From Rhodobacteraceae bacterium LMO-JJ12 (GTDB lineage Bacteria; Pseudomonadota; Alphaproteobacteria; Rhodobacterales; Rhodobacteraceae), in the NCBI GenBank assembly GCA_021555075.1, contig JAKGBX010000001.1, positions 868,001 to 932,000 of the forward strand: DNA of 64,000 nt, given 5' to 3'. Shown piece after piece: positions 43,398-51,711 of this stretch (positions are counted from its first letter, which is position 1; every line of letters starts with the position of its first letter). The notes under the pieces were generated by a model. That model had not been told where the DNA came from. It did no database searches and was given only the letters and a program-made list of their open reading frames with translations. A program made the translations under genes and the position numbers.

Positions 43398-43927
43398 ATG
43401 ACAAGGAAATGAGAACGCCGGGCATGAAACGGACTTTGCGCGTGTTGCTGGTTGCCTCTCTTGCACTCAACCTTCTGGTGGTGGGAGCCGTTCTGGGTAT
43501 GGTGGTATCGAACCGCGGCAAGGATGAACGTCACCCGCCACGTGTGTCGCAACCCGGTGGGCCGTTGACAGCGGCTTTGGAACGGCAGGACCGCAAAGCG
43601 GTTGGTCGCGATCTGCGCAACGCGATGCGCGCCGAACAGGCCGAACGAGGGGACGGCGCGGCAAACTTTTCGGTCGTCATTTCCGCGTTGACCACTGATC
43701 CTTACGATTCTGCTGCCGTGCGAGCGGCGGTGGAGGCTCAGATGCAGCAGGTCACGCGCCGGGTGGATCTGGGTGTGGATATCCTACTCAAACGGTTCGA
43801 TGAGATGAGCGCGGCAGATCGTACAGCCTATGCTGAACGACTGCAAAAAGTTATTGAGCGCGGGCCACGTCGTAAGCCCAAGGGCCAGCGCGGCGAGGGC
43901 AAGCGCTGGTTCGGGTCACATGACTGA
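43394..43927 (+). CDS. periplasmic heavy-metal sensor/CnrX-like protein
   Basis: A 177-residue protein with an N-terminal membrane anchor (about residues 13-40) and an outer alpha-helical domain. Its Arg/Glu-rich helical body and C-terminal KPKGQRGEGKRWFG tail resemble the CnrX/ZraP-like family of periplasmic metal or stress sensors. With the ECF sigma factor and the predicted membrane regulator it forms a three-gene unit like CnrYXH. Ligand or metal residues are not obvious, since no His or Met cluster is clear. Convergent with the cyclase gene 51 bases away. Confidence 0.65.
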   Translation: MNDKEMRTPGMKRTLRVLLVASLALNLLVVGAVLGMVVSNRGKDERHPPRVSQPGGPLTAALERQDRKAVGRDLRNAMRAEQAERGDGAANFSVVISALTTDPYDSAAVRAAVEAQMQQVTRRVDLGVDILLKRFDEMSAADRTAYAERLQKVIERGPRRKPKGQRGEGKRWFGSHD

Positions 43928-43978
43928 GTTGCTGGCGAAAATGGTGATGATACGCAGGGAATTGCGGGGCGGTCGAAG

Positions 43979-45391
43979 TCAGGCTGCTGAACGCACTTGG
44001 CTGAGCGCGACCTGATTGCGACCATGCGCCTTGGCCTCATAGAGGGCTTTGTCTGCGCCATCGAGAACCGCTTCATGCTGTGACAGGGTCGGGTCTGTGG
44101 GTGTGCCGATGTCCGAACCCATGGCGACACCGATACTGACGGTGACTTGCAGCGGGCACAACCGACCAGGCATTTCGAATACGGTGTCGCGGATCTGCCT
44201 GCATAGTCTCTGAGCCATGATCCGGGCGGTGCGCCGCCCGGTCTGTGGCATGACGACGAGAAACTCTTCGCCACCTACGCGCGCCAACAGGTTTGGCTCT
44301 GTCACGGACTGCTTTAGAATCTCGGCAAGTCGGATCAACACGGTATCGCCCGGGGAATGGCCGAAACGATCATTGATCAACTTGAAATGGTCGACGTCGA
44401 TAATCATGACGGCATAGTCGCCGGTACACCCTCCGCTGCGCGCGGCGTCAGCAATCGCAGCGAGGTTTGGCATCGCATACCGTCGGTTGAAGAGGCCTGT
44501 AAGTGGATCGGTCAGCGCCGCACGCAACCCATCGCGCATGTCTTTACGCAGCCGTTCAAGTGTGCGTTTACGGGCGGTCAGCCGATCAAGTCTGAGGGCG
44601 ATTTCATGGACAGTCGCTCCTTTGGTCAACGCGTCATTTGCGCCTCGGTCGAGCGCATCTGCGGCGTAGCGTTCGGCGTGTTCGCCATCTGCGAGAACCA
44701 GAACGCCACAATCGCGGGTTTCCGGCTTAGCCTTCAGGTCGGCAAGGAGTTGTAATCCTGATTCGGCGCACTCTGGCGTCAGGATCACGGCGACGACATC
44801 GGGCGCGGCCCCTTCGCTCATCTGCAAGATCGCATCGCGATACCCATAAGAATGGTGTTTGCCCGGAATATGACTGGACAGCTTGCGACTCCATTTCACG
44901 GCTGTGTCGCTCCGCGGAGCGACAATTGCCGTTGGTCCCGGCGTGACATAGCACTCTGTCGCTTCGGCGAGGCCAAGGGCGCGACTGGCACCTTCGCGCA
45001 GAGTGAGTTCTGCGGCAGTTTCGCGCAATCGGAGCAAACTGCGCAAGCGCGCCAGCAGCAGGCGTTCGCCGTGCGGTTTGACCAGTATGTCATCGGCGCC
45101 GGATAGAAGCAATTGCAGACGACGTTCAGAGTTATGGCTCATCGCTTCGACGATGAGCGGTGTTGATCTGCTTGACGGAGCGGTTCGCAGCGTGCGAGCA
45201 AATGTCTCGGTCGTCATGTCGGGTAGATGGTCTGCGCACAAGATAAGATCGGGACGCAGTTGGCGCGCAGTTTCCAATCCTTCGTTCCCACTGTCTGCTT
45301 GCGCTACCTGGTAACAAGCCCTAGCCAGCTTCACCTTCATGACGATCCGGTTGGTTGCGACGGGGTCGATGATCAGGATTGTTGCGGGCAC
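43979..45391 (-). CDS. PleD-like diguanylate cyclase with degenerate receivers
   Basis: A 470-residue REC-REC-GGDEF protein. The GGDEF domain is complete: GGEEF at residues 373-377 (VGGEEFLVV) and IDVDHFKLINDRFGH before it. The first receiver (residues about 3-120) has Ala53 where PleD has the phosphoacceptor Asp, with Asp54 next to it, and DP instead of DD at the acidic pocket; its Lys105 remains. The I-site RxxD upstream of GGEEF is absent (residues 364-367 TEPN). It makes c-di-GMP, probably not controlled by phosphorylation in the usual way. GTG at 45391 follows AAAGGGG. Confidence 0.85.
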   Translation of the reverse strand: MPATILIIDPVATNRIVMKVKLARACYQVAQADSGNEGLETARQLRPDLILCADHLPDMTTETFARTLRTAPSSRSTPLIVEAMSHNSERRLQLLLSGADDILVKPHGERLLLARLRSLLRLRETAAELTLREGASRALGLAEATECYVTPGPTAIVAPRSDTAVKWSRKLSSHIPGKHHSYGYRDAILQMSEGAAPDVVAVILTPECAESGLQLLADLKAKPETRDCGVLVLADGEHAERYAADALDRGANDALTKGATVHEIALRLDRLTARKRTLERLRKDMRDGLRAALTDPLTGLFNRRYAMPNLAAIADAARSGGCTGDYAVMIIDVDHFKLINDRFGHSPGDTVLIRLAEILKQSVTEPNLLARVGGEEFLVVMPQTGRRTARIMAQRLCRQIRDTVFEMPGRLCPLQVTVSIGVAMGSDIGTPTDPTLSQHEAVLDGADKALYEAKAHGRNQVALSQVRSAA

Positions 45392-45479
45392 GGAAGAGAC
45401 CCCTTTCAAGACATGTGACTTGTATCACCCACATCATTCCATCAGAGTAGTTAACAAATCCTTTCCGGAATTCTTTTAA

Positions 45480-45764
45480 ATGTCGATGTCGCAAGAAACC
45501 GCTGAAACCATTGCGCTCCAGGCTTTGGGCTGGTTGGCGGCAGATGAGGAATTGCTCGCGGTTTTTCTCGGCTCGTCCGGGTCGGCGGGGAATGAATTGC
45601 GCGAACGTGTCAAGGATGCCGAATTCCTCGGCTCGATTCTCGACTTCCTGCTGATGGACGATGCCTGGGTGGTGCGATTTTGCGACACGGCCGGCCTCAG
45701 CTATGACAAACCGATGCTGGCGCGCGCTGCGTTACCCGGCGGCAAGGAGGTTTTTTGGACCTGA
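45480..45764 (+). CDS. DUF3572 protein
   Basis: A 94-residue alphaproteobacterial DUF3572 protein. It opens with ETAETIALQALGWLAADEELLAVFLG, the family motif, and has a Leu-rich helical pattern throughout. Function is unknown; homologues lie next to PleD-like genes, as here (divergent cyclase 88 bases away). ATG 45480. Its end overlaps the HAD phosphatase start by about 10 bases, so the two are coupled. Cytosolic. Confidence 0.82.
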   Translation: MSMSQETAETIALQALGWLAADEELLAVFLGSSGSAGNELRERVKDAEFLGSILDFLLMDDAWVVRFCDTAGLSYDKPMLARAALPGGKEVFWT

Positions 45765-46513
45765 ACGAAGAGACCCGCACCGCCAAGACCGACGCGCCAA
45801 ACCCGACCCGTGAACCAATGCTGCTGGACGGGTTGATCTTTGACAAGGATGGCACGCTTTTCGACTTTTCCGCGTCCTGGGTAAGCTGGGCGCTGGCGCT
45901 TGTTGGCGAGCTGGCTGACGGTGATGCCGAGCGCTTTGAGTTAATCAATAGTGCAATCGGATTTGACAATGAAAACAGACGCTTCAGCCCAGATTCAATC
46001 GTCATTGCCCACACGGCTGACGAGATTGCCGCCGCTGTGGAGCCTTTGCAGGACAGATATGATTACACCGGGCTGGTGGAACGAATGAATGCGGGGGCCG
46101 AGGCCGCGCCGATGGCCCCGGCGGTGCCGCTTTTGCCGCTTCTTTCGGGGTTGCGCGGGCGCGGTTTGCTGCTGGGACTGGCGACCAATGACGGCGAAGG
46201 CCCGGCCAAGGCGCATCTGCGTCAGGCGGGGATTTCAGAGATGTTCGATTTCGTCGCCGGGTTTGACAGCGGGCATGGCGGAAAACCGGCGCCGGGGCAG
46301 CTTTTGGCCTTTGCGCGCGCCACCGGGTTGGCGCCCGAACGCATTGCCATGGTGGGCGACAGCACACACGATCTGGAGGCCGGACGGCGCGCTGGAATGC
46401 GCACGATTGGCGTTCTCACAGGGCTGGCCGGGGCCGAAGAACTGGCCGGGTTGGCGGATGTGATCCTTCCCGATATCGGCCATATTCCGCCGCTGGTATT
46501 AGCAAGCCGTTAA
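45755..46513 (+). CDS. HAD-superfamily phosphatase, phosphoglycolate phosphatase-like
   Basis: A 252-residue HAD phosphatase. Motif I is DKDGTLFDF (nucleophile Asp), motif II ends GLATND, and motif IV is MVGDSTHDLEAGR. A helical cap lies between motifs I and II. The best match is to phosphoglycolate phosphatase/Gph-like members, but substrates vary widely. The TTG start at 45755 is backed by AAGGAGG four bases upstream; ATG at 45818 (MLLDGLIFDKDG) would also start directly at the fold. Coupled to DUF3572. Confidence 0.85.
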   Translation: MDLNEETRTAKTDAPNPTREPMLLDGLIFDKDGTLFDFSASWVSWALALVGELADGDAERFELINSAIGFDNENRRFSPDSIVIAHTADEIAAAVEPLQDRYDYTGLVERMNAGAEAAPMAPAVPLLPLLSGLRGRGLLLGLATNDGEGPAKAHLRQAGISEMFDFVAGFDSGHGGKPAPGQLLAFARATGLAPERIAMVGDSTHDLEAGRRAGMRTIGVLTGLAGAEELAGLADVILPDIGHIPPLVLASR

Positions 46514-46811
46514 TCTTTGGCGCAACGCCCCGGCGGGTTAACCATGCGGTTTGCGCATGGGAGGCTTGGGGGTGACTCCCGGCTGACATCCGGCTGACTC
46601 CCGGCTGCCGGGGAAATCGGGATTGGGTTAAGGGATTGTTAGGTTAATGGGGGGTACGGTGGGCGACTGCATGCGTGAAAGGCAGGTGTGCGGACGAAGG
46701 TTGAATTCGCTGCGCTGACCAGGAAGGTCGGGTTCGGGAAATACTGCCATTCGCCGGGCCGCGCACGAACTGGTAAGATGCGCAACGAAGTGGGCATCCA
46801 ATACTCAGCTT
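46514..46811. other. 298-bp intergenic region with tandem repeat
   Basis: Non-coding. It contains an 11-bp tandem repeat (46573-46605), a TTAACCAT element near 46538 resembling a CtrA half-site, and TTAAGGGATTGTTAG near 46628. It borders a low-GC gene, suggesting an island edge. No further gene is apparent. Confidence 0.5.
46573..46605 (+). repeat. 11-bp tandem repeat, 3 units
   Basis: TGACTCCCGGC, TGACATCCGGC and TGACTCCCGGC follow one another without gap at 46573-46605; a partial fourth TGCCGG follows. The period of 11 suggests one helical turn per unit. Confidence 0.8.
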
Positions 46812-47504
46812 TCAAAGTCTTCTTTCTACGAAGCTGTCAAGTAGCAACGGCAGCTTTTCCATTGCCTCATCTAGAGGAACTTCGATTTTTTTATTCTTGG
46901 AGCCGTTGGATGGGTATCGGTAATCGTACCAGAAACCGTCGCGGTAAAACCGGCATTGGTCCCAATTTCCCATTGCCACACACTCAGGCACATCCACTCT
47001 ACGTGGTTGCTTGAATGATCCGCTGGAACGTTCCCGACTTCCCTCGGGCGATTTCTGAAACCACACCTTTACCTGACGTTGTGACTTCCCGTCTTGGAGC
47101 GGCGTAAATCCAGGATAAACGACCCAAATCCCAATCGTATTGTAGACACTGTTCCCTGACGGATGATAGCGCCAAGGAATTTCATACTGATCGCCAGCAA
47201 GCTCCTTTCGATAGACGTACCCAGTGTCCATGCTGTAAGTCACGATTTGCACCCCCAACAGCATGAAACATCCAAGGATGCCTGCAATCATCGCGCGCAT
47301 ACGGTGCTGCTCTGGACCCAAATGAACACTGAAACCAACAGCAATCAGTAAGAGTATTTCGGCCGAGATAATTTGCTCTGTGTAGCGCATCCCCCAATAT
47401 CCTAGGGAGTAAGCTTCAGCGTGTGTACTCAGACCTTTTGCCATAAACTGACAAAATGCGACACCTCCCCAAAGAACTGAGAATATCCAAAAGAAAACTC
47501 GCAT
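46812..47504 (-). CDS. hypothetical inner membrane protein of low GC content
   Basis: A 230-residue protein with an N-terminal hydrophobic span (residues 1-24), two more around 44-65 and 68-88, and a soluble C-terminal half of about 130 residues. The C-terminal half has aromatic and basic content (GNWDQCRFYRDGFWYDYRYP) and no recognisable family. GC content is visibly lower than that of flanking genes and codons are AT-biased, which suggests recent transfer. It is isolated, with a repeat-rich gap downstream. Function unknown. Confidence 0.65.
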   Translation of the reverse strand: MRVFFWIFSVLWGGVAFCQFMAKGLSTHAEAYSLGYWGMRYTEQIISAEILLLIAVGFSVHLGPEQHRMRAMIAGILGCFMLLGVQIVTYSMDTGYVYRKELAGDQYEIPWRYHPSGNSVYNTIGIWVVYPGFTPLQDGKSQRQVKVWFQKSPEGSRERSSGSFKQPRRVDVPECVAMGNWDQCRFYRDGFWYDYRYPSNGSKNKKIEVPLDEAMEKLPLLLDSFVERRL

Positions 47505-47683
47505 GGTTGTGATCTTTATCTGGAAACGTGTTTTCTAAATAGAGGCACACAATGCGCGGGAAAACAAGAATAGTGCGAAGCGGTCCTTCATGAAACTCGC
47601 AGCATTTGTTACTAAGGGCTCAATCCTGCCGTTTGCCACCCCGCCCGGAATCAAGGCCGCAGGCCGCCGGGCGAGCGCATGCC

Positions 47684-47812
47684 CGTTCCGGCGGGCTGGC
47701 GCTTTGGTGAGGGCGTGCAACGTTCTTATGTCAGAAGGGTTTGGCGGGATAAATTGCGCTCCATTGGCGTTGCAGCGCCACCCCACGGGCAGGCGCGCGC
47801 CCGGCTTCGTGG
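47684..47812 (+). repeat. 129-bp direct repeat, copy 1
   Basis: About 95 percent identical to copy 2 with a 151-bp offset; GC-rich, with GTGAGGGCGTGCAACG and CATTGGCGTTGCAGCGCC inside. The sequence resembles dispersed intergenic elements of this clade (conceptual translation with RSIGVAAPPHG). Confidence 0.85.
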
Positions 47813-47834
47813 GGGCGGTGGATTTGGTTCGGGG

Positions 47835-47963
47835 CGTTCCGGCGGATTGGCGCTTTGGTGAGGGCGTGCAACGTACTTATGTCAGAAGGGTTTGGCGAGA
47901 TAAATTGCGCTCCATTGGCGTTGCAGCGCCACCCCACGGGCATGCGCGCGCCCGGCTTTGTGG
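47835..47963 (+). repeat. 129-bp direct repeat, copy 2
   Basis: Second copy of the 129-bp unit, differing at about seven positions (for example GGGCTGG/GGATTGG and CGTTCTTATG/CGTACTTATG). A 22-bp gap (47813-47834) separates the copies. It ends 133 bases before the methyltransferase start. Confidence 0.85.
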
Positions 47964-48096
47964 AAGAAATCTGGAGCCTGCGCGGCATCAGCGTCTGATC
48001 CGACTTGCCCAAATGCGACAGCTTTCGTCGCGGGTGGACAGGCGGCCTGGCGCGCAGCGGCGAATGATCGAAGGGAGGCGATCAGGGAGAACGGCC

Positions 48097-49656
48097 ATGG
48101 CAGAAGCGGCACAAGGCGGGCGGCGCAGCGGCGGGCGGGCTGGAAAATCGGCGCGGCGCGGCTCGGCTGTAATCGAGCAGAGCGCATGGCGTTTGCCAAT
48201 CAATCAGGACCGCCCGATCGAGCCGATGGGCGAGGAGGGTGTGCAGGCGATCCACGAAGGGGCGATGCGTATTCTCGAAGACATCGGGATTGAAATTCTC
48301 AACACCGAAGCTCTGGAAATTTTTCGTGAGGCGGGGGCGATCATCAACGGCACGAATGTGCGGTTGGGGCGCGATTTCATCATGGAAATGGTGGGCAAGG
48401 CGCCCGCGCAATGGTGGATGACGCCGCGCAACCCCGAGCGCGCAATCCCCATCGGGGGCAAGCATATCCTGTTTGGCAATGTCAGCTCTCCGCCCGCCTA
48501 CTGGACATTGGAAACCGGGCGCAAGATGGTCGGGACGCGCGCCATGTGTGCCGATTTTATCAAGCTGAGCCAGTATTTTAACTGTATCCATTTCATCGGC
48601 GGTTATCCGGTTGAGCCGCAGGATATTCACGCCTCGGTGCGCCATCTGGATGTGCTTTATGACAAGCTGACGCTGTCCGATAAGGTGGTGCATACCTATT
48701 CGCTTGGCAAAGAGCGGGTCGAGGATGTGATGGAGATGGTGCGGATCGCGGGCGGGCATAGCCATGAGGAATTTGATGCCGGGCCAAAGCTCTATACCAA
48801 CATCAATTCGACATCGCCGCTGAAGCATGACGAGTTGATGCTGGATGGCTGGATGCGGCTGGCGCGGCGGGGTCAGGGATTGGTGGTGACGCCGTTCACG
48901 CTGGCCGGGGCCATGGCGCCGGTGACGATGGCGGGGGCGGTGGCGCAATCGCTGGCTGAGGGGCTGATTGCGATTGCCTTGGCGCAGTATATCAAGCCGG
49001 GGGTGGCCTGTGCGATCGGGACGTTTACCAGCAATGTTGACATGAAGTCGGGCGCGCCGGCGTTCGGCACGCCGGAATATATGCGCGCGACCCAGATGAC
49101 GGGGCAGATGGCGCGGTTTTATGGGTTGCCGCTGCGTTCAAGCGGGGTGTGCGCGGCGAATGTGCCGGATGCGCAGGCAATGTGGGAGACCAGCAATTCG
49201 CTCTGGGCGGCGGTGCAGTCGGGCACGCATATGGTTTATCACGCGGCTGGATGGCTGGAAGGGGGGCTGATTGCGTCGCCTGAGAAATTTGTGATGGATT
49301 GTGAGGTTTTGCAGCAGATCCAGCGCTATATGGAGCCGCAGATCTGGGCGACGACGCCGGAGGATATTGCGCTAGAGGCGATTGCCTCAGTGGGGGCGCA
49401 GGGGCATTTCTTTGGGCTGGAGCATACGCAGGAGCGTTATACGACGGCGTTTTATCAGCCGTTTCTGAGTGATTGGCGCAACTTTGAAGCCTGGGATCTG
49501 GCCGGTGGGGTGTGGACGGCGGAGCGGGCGCATGGGATTTACAAGCGCATCGTAGAGGAATTCGTGCCGCCGACGATGGATGAGGCGATCCGTGAGGAGC
49601 TTGGGGAGTTTGTGGCGCGGCGCAAGGCGGAAGGCGGGGCGCCGACGGACTTTTGA
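48097..49656 (+). CDS. trimethylamine methyltransferase (MttB) family protein, non-pyrrolysine type
   Basis: A 519-residue MttB-superfamily methyltransferase. The N-terminal 45 residues are Gly/Ala/Arg-rich; the TIM barrel covers the rest, with CIHFIGGYPVEPQDI, TFTSNVDMKSGAP and GAQGHFFGLEHTQERY as family landmarks. There is no in-frame amber codon, so it does not use pyrrolysine; non-Pyl MttB proteins demethylate glycine betaine, proline betaine or carnitine to a corrinoid protein. No corrinoid gene is nearby. The ATG at 48097 follows AGGGAGA; the longer frame from 47590 runs through direct repeats. The link to the carnitine cluster is only proximity. Confidence 0.85.
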   Translation: MAEAAQGGRRSGGRAGKSARRGSAVIEQSAWRLPINQDRPIEPMGEEGVQAIHEGAMRILEDIGIEILNTEALEIFREAGAIINGTNVRLGRDFIMEMVGKAPAQWWMTPRNPERAIPIGGKHILFGNVSSPPAYWTLETGRKMVGTRAMCADFIKLSQYFNCIHFIGGYPVEPQDIHASVRHLDVLYDKLTLSDKVVHTYSLGKERVEDVMEMVRIAGGHSHEEFDAGPKLYTNINSTSPLKHDELMLDGWMRLARRGQGLVVTPFTLAGAMAPVTMAGAVAQSLAEGLIAIALAQYIKPGVACAIGTFTSNVDMKSGAPAFGTPEYMRATQMTGQMARFYGLPLRSSGVCAANVPDAQAMWETSNSLWAAVQSGTHMVYHAAGWLEGGLIASPEKFVMDCEVLQQIQRYMEPQIWATTPEDIALEAIASVGAQGHFFGLEHTQERYTTAFYQPFLSDWRNFEAWDLAGGVWTAERAHGIYKRIVEEFVPPTMDEAIREELGEFVARRKAEGGAPTDF

Positions 49657-49795
49657 GATACGGTCCGAAGGGCGTGCGCGCGGGGGTCTGATCAGGGGTG
49701 ATCGAACCCGCGTGGGGGGTGGGTGACGGGTGAACCTGTTGTTTGTCCCCAAGATCGGCTAAATCCATCGAAGCAAGCGAATTTGAGAAACGGCC

Positions 49796-50863
49796 ATGAT
49801 GGATCAACCCCTGAGCGAACTTCCTGTGGTGCAGGATGTGATTGCGGCATTTGCGCTGCCCACGCTGGCCATCGGGCAGGCGGGGAAGGTCGAGGCCGTG
49901 AACAGCGCCGCCGAAGCCCTGTTGGGCAAGAACATGGTGGGGCGGCATTTCACGACCTACCTGCGCCATCCCGGGCTGGTTGAGGCGGTCGAGCATGGCT
50001 TGCGTGATCCGTCCGGGCAGGAAGTATCCTATCAAGTTGTCGAGAACGGCAAGGATGTCCACTATGATGTGCATCTAAAGACAATTGCGGCCACTGGTCT
50101 GTTGTTGGTCAGTTTTCAGAATGCCACGGAACTGGCGCAGGCCGAGCAGATGCGCCGCGATTTTGTTGCCAATGTCAGCCACGAGTTGCGCACGCCTCTT
50201 ACGGCGGTCATGGGCTTTGTCGAAACCCTGCGCACGACCGCGCGTAATGATGCCGTCGCGCGGGAGCGGTTTCTTGGTATCATGGCGGGTGAGGCCGAGC
50301 GGATGAACCGGCTTGTCGGTGCGTTGTTGTCGTTGAGCCGGGTTGAAGCGGGCGAACGGGTGCGCCCCACCGCACGGCTTGATCTTGGCAAAGTGGTGCA
50401 AACCACCTTGAGCAATCTTGAAACGCTTGCGCGGGACAATAATGTGACGCTGCAATTTGATCCGGCGCAGCAGGCACCGCAGCATGTCATTGGTGATGCC
50501 GATCAGTTGATGCAGGTCTTTACCAATCTGGTGGAGAACGCGATCAAATATGGTGGCGCGGATCAATCGGTTGATATCGAGATCAGGCCCGTCGCGCATG
50601 ATCCCATTCTGCGCGGCCCGGCGATTGAGGTTGTGATTTGCGATCATGGACCGGGTATTGAGCCGATACATTTGCCACGTCTGACCGAGCGGTTCTATCG
50701 CGCCGACAGTCATCGCAGCCGTGAACTTGGGGGTACCGGTTTGGGGCTGGCGATTGTGAAGCATATTCTGAACCGTCACAGGGGCCGCTTGAAGATCGCA
50801 AGCCAGCCGGGGGAGGGATCGCAATTCAGCGTGGTACTGCCCCCGGAAACAACCGAGGCCTGA
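49796..50863 (+). CDS. phoR: phosphate regulon sensor kinase PhoR
   Basis: A 355-residue soluble histidine kinase. A PAS domain occupies about residues 10-110, followed by the H-box with His129 (VANVSHELRTPL), N-box NLVENAIKYGG, and G-boxes DHGPGIEP and GGTGLGLAIV. No transmembrane span is visible, unlike E. coli PhoR; signal input must be through the PAS domain or PhoU/Pst contact. It should phosphorylate PhoB, encoded 850 bases downstream, during phosphate starvation. The start at 49796 is MMDQPLSELP. Downstream comes a Pho box, then phoU. Confidence 0.9.
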   Translation: MMDQPLSELPVVQDVIAAFALPTLAIGQAGKVEAVNSAAEALLGKNMVGRHFTTYLRHPGLVEAVEHGLRDPSGQEVSYQVVENGKDVHYDVHLKTIAATGLLLVSFQNATELAQAEQMRRDFVANVSHELRTPLTAVMGFVETLRTTARNDAVARERFLGIMAGEAERMNRLVGALLSLSRVEAGERVRPTARLDLGKVVQTTLSNLETLARDNNVTLQFDPAQQAPQHVIGDADQLMQVFTNLVENAIKYGGADQSVDIEIRPVAHDPILRGPAIEVVICDHGPGIEPIHLPRLTERFYRADSHRSRELGGTGLGLAIVKHILNRHRGRLKIASQPGEGSQFSVVLPPETTEA

Positions 50864-50895
50864 ATTTCGGCGAATGAAACGGGCGCTTGGGCGGG

Positions 50896-50924
50896 TTGTC
50901 ATAAAACTGTAATGAAACTGTCAC
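50896..50924 (+). promoter_or_regulatory. three-unit Pho box upstream of phoU-phoB
   Basis: Three direct 7-mers spaced four bases apart: TTGTCAT (50896-50902), CTGTAAT (50907-50913) and CTGTCAC (50918-50924). The 11-base period is that of PhoB boxes (consensus CTGTCAT-N4). It lies about 75 bases upstream of phoU and would place phoU-phoB under PhoB control. Confidence 0.88.
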
Positions 50925-51000
50925 ACAACCGCAGTGCTTGGTGCGGATAAGCGCGCCAGGATCACCGGGAAACAGGATGACCGGCAGGATTGGATGAACC

Positions 51001-51708
51001 ATGACGCATGACCATATTTCTTCAGCTTTCGATGCAGATCTGGAAGCGGTTCAAGCACAGATCATGAAAATGGGCGGGCTGGTTGAAGATGCCATTCGCT
51101 TTGGCATGAAATCGCTTGAGACCCGTGACGAAGAGCTTGCCCGGAAGGTTCGCGCCGCCGATGCGGCCATTGATGCATTGGAAGAGACGATCAACGAGGG
51201 GGCCGCCCGCATCATTGCGCTGCGCGCGCCGACGGCGATTGATCTGCGTCTGATCCTGAGTGTGATCAAGATCAGCGGCAATCTTGAACGGATCGGTGAT
51301 TATGCAAAGAACATGGCCAAACGCACCGAGGTTCTGTCAAAGGCGGAGTCGTTCAGCGACAGCACGGGTACGCTCCGACGCATGACACGCGCGGTTGAAT
51401 TGATGCTGAAGGATGCTCTGGATGCCTATATCCATCGCGATGTTGCGCTGGCGGCTGATGTGATCGCGCGCGATGTTGATGTCGACCAGATGTATAATGC
51501 GCTGTTTCGTGAATTGCTGACCTTCATGATGGAAAATCCGCGCAATATTACTGCCTGCCTGCACCTGCATTTCATTTCGAAGAACACCGAACGCATGGGG
51601 GATCATGTTACCTCTATCGCGGAACAGGTGATCTATCTGGCAACCGGAAAGCAGCCGGACGAGACGCGCCCGAAAGCCGATACAACAGCCGCAATTTCAG
51701 AGGTCTGA
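51001..51708 (+). CDS. phoU: phosphate transport system regulator PhoU
   Basis: A 235-residue helical protein of two PhoU repeats. Each carries the E/D-x-x-x-D metal-binding pattern (AIDALEETINE, ISKNTERMGDHVTSIAEQ). PhoU links the Pst transporter to PhoR and damps the Pho response; loss usually gives constitutive Pho expression. The gene follows a Pho box and directly precedes phoB (3-base gap). No pst genes are in the window, so PhoU may act with a transporter encoded elsewhere. Confidence 0.92.
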   Translation: MTHDHISSAFDADLEAVQAQIMKMGGLVEDAIRFGMKSLETRDEELARKVRAADAAIDALEETINEGAARIIALRAPTAIDLRLILSVIKISGNLERIGDYAKNMAKRTEVLSKAESFSDSTGTLRRMTRAVELMLKDALDAYIHRDVALAADVIARDVDVDQMYNALFRELLTFMMENPRNITACLHLHFISKNTERMGDHVTSIAEQVIYLATGKQPDETRPKADTTAAISEV

Positions 51709-51711
51709 GCG

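Larger units (their letters stand above)
47505..48096. other. 592-bp repeat-bearing intergenic region upstream of the MttB gene
   Basis: Upstream of the methyltransferase gene I find two long direct copies (47684-47812 and 47835-47963) and no other convincing gene. An ORF that runs through them into the methyltransferase is better read as an upstream open frame. The first copy is preceded by a related CCGCCGGGCG-rich fragment at 47660. Confidence 0.65.

Noticed and set aside
46530-46645. CtrA binding site in the intergenic region
   Set aside because: TTAACCAT is only a half-site and the second, TTAAGGGATTGTTAG, has a mismatch; no CtrA-controlled gene lies downstream.
47590-49656. A 688-codon frame as the full MttB gene
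   Set aside because: Its first 170 codons run through the two 129-bp direct repeats and have no family character; the ATG at 48097 with AGGGAGA upstream gives the usual length.
48097-49656. Pyrrolysine-dependent MttB
   Set aside because: No in-frame TAG is read through; the gene ends at a normal stop with the expected length.
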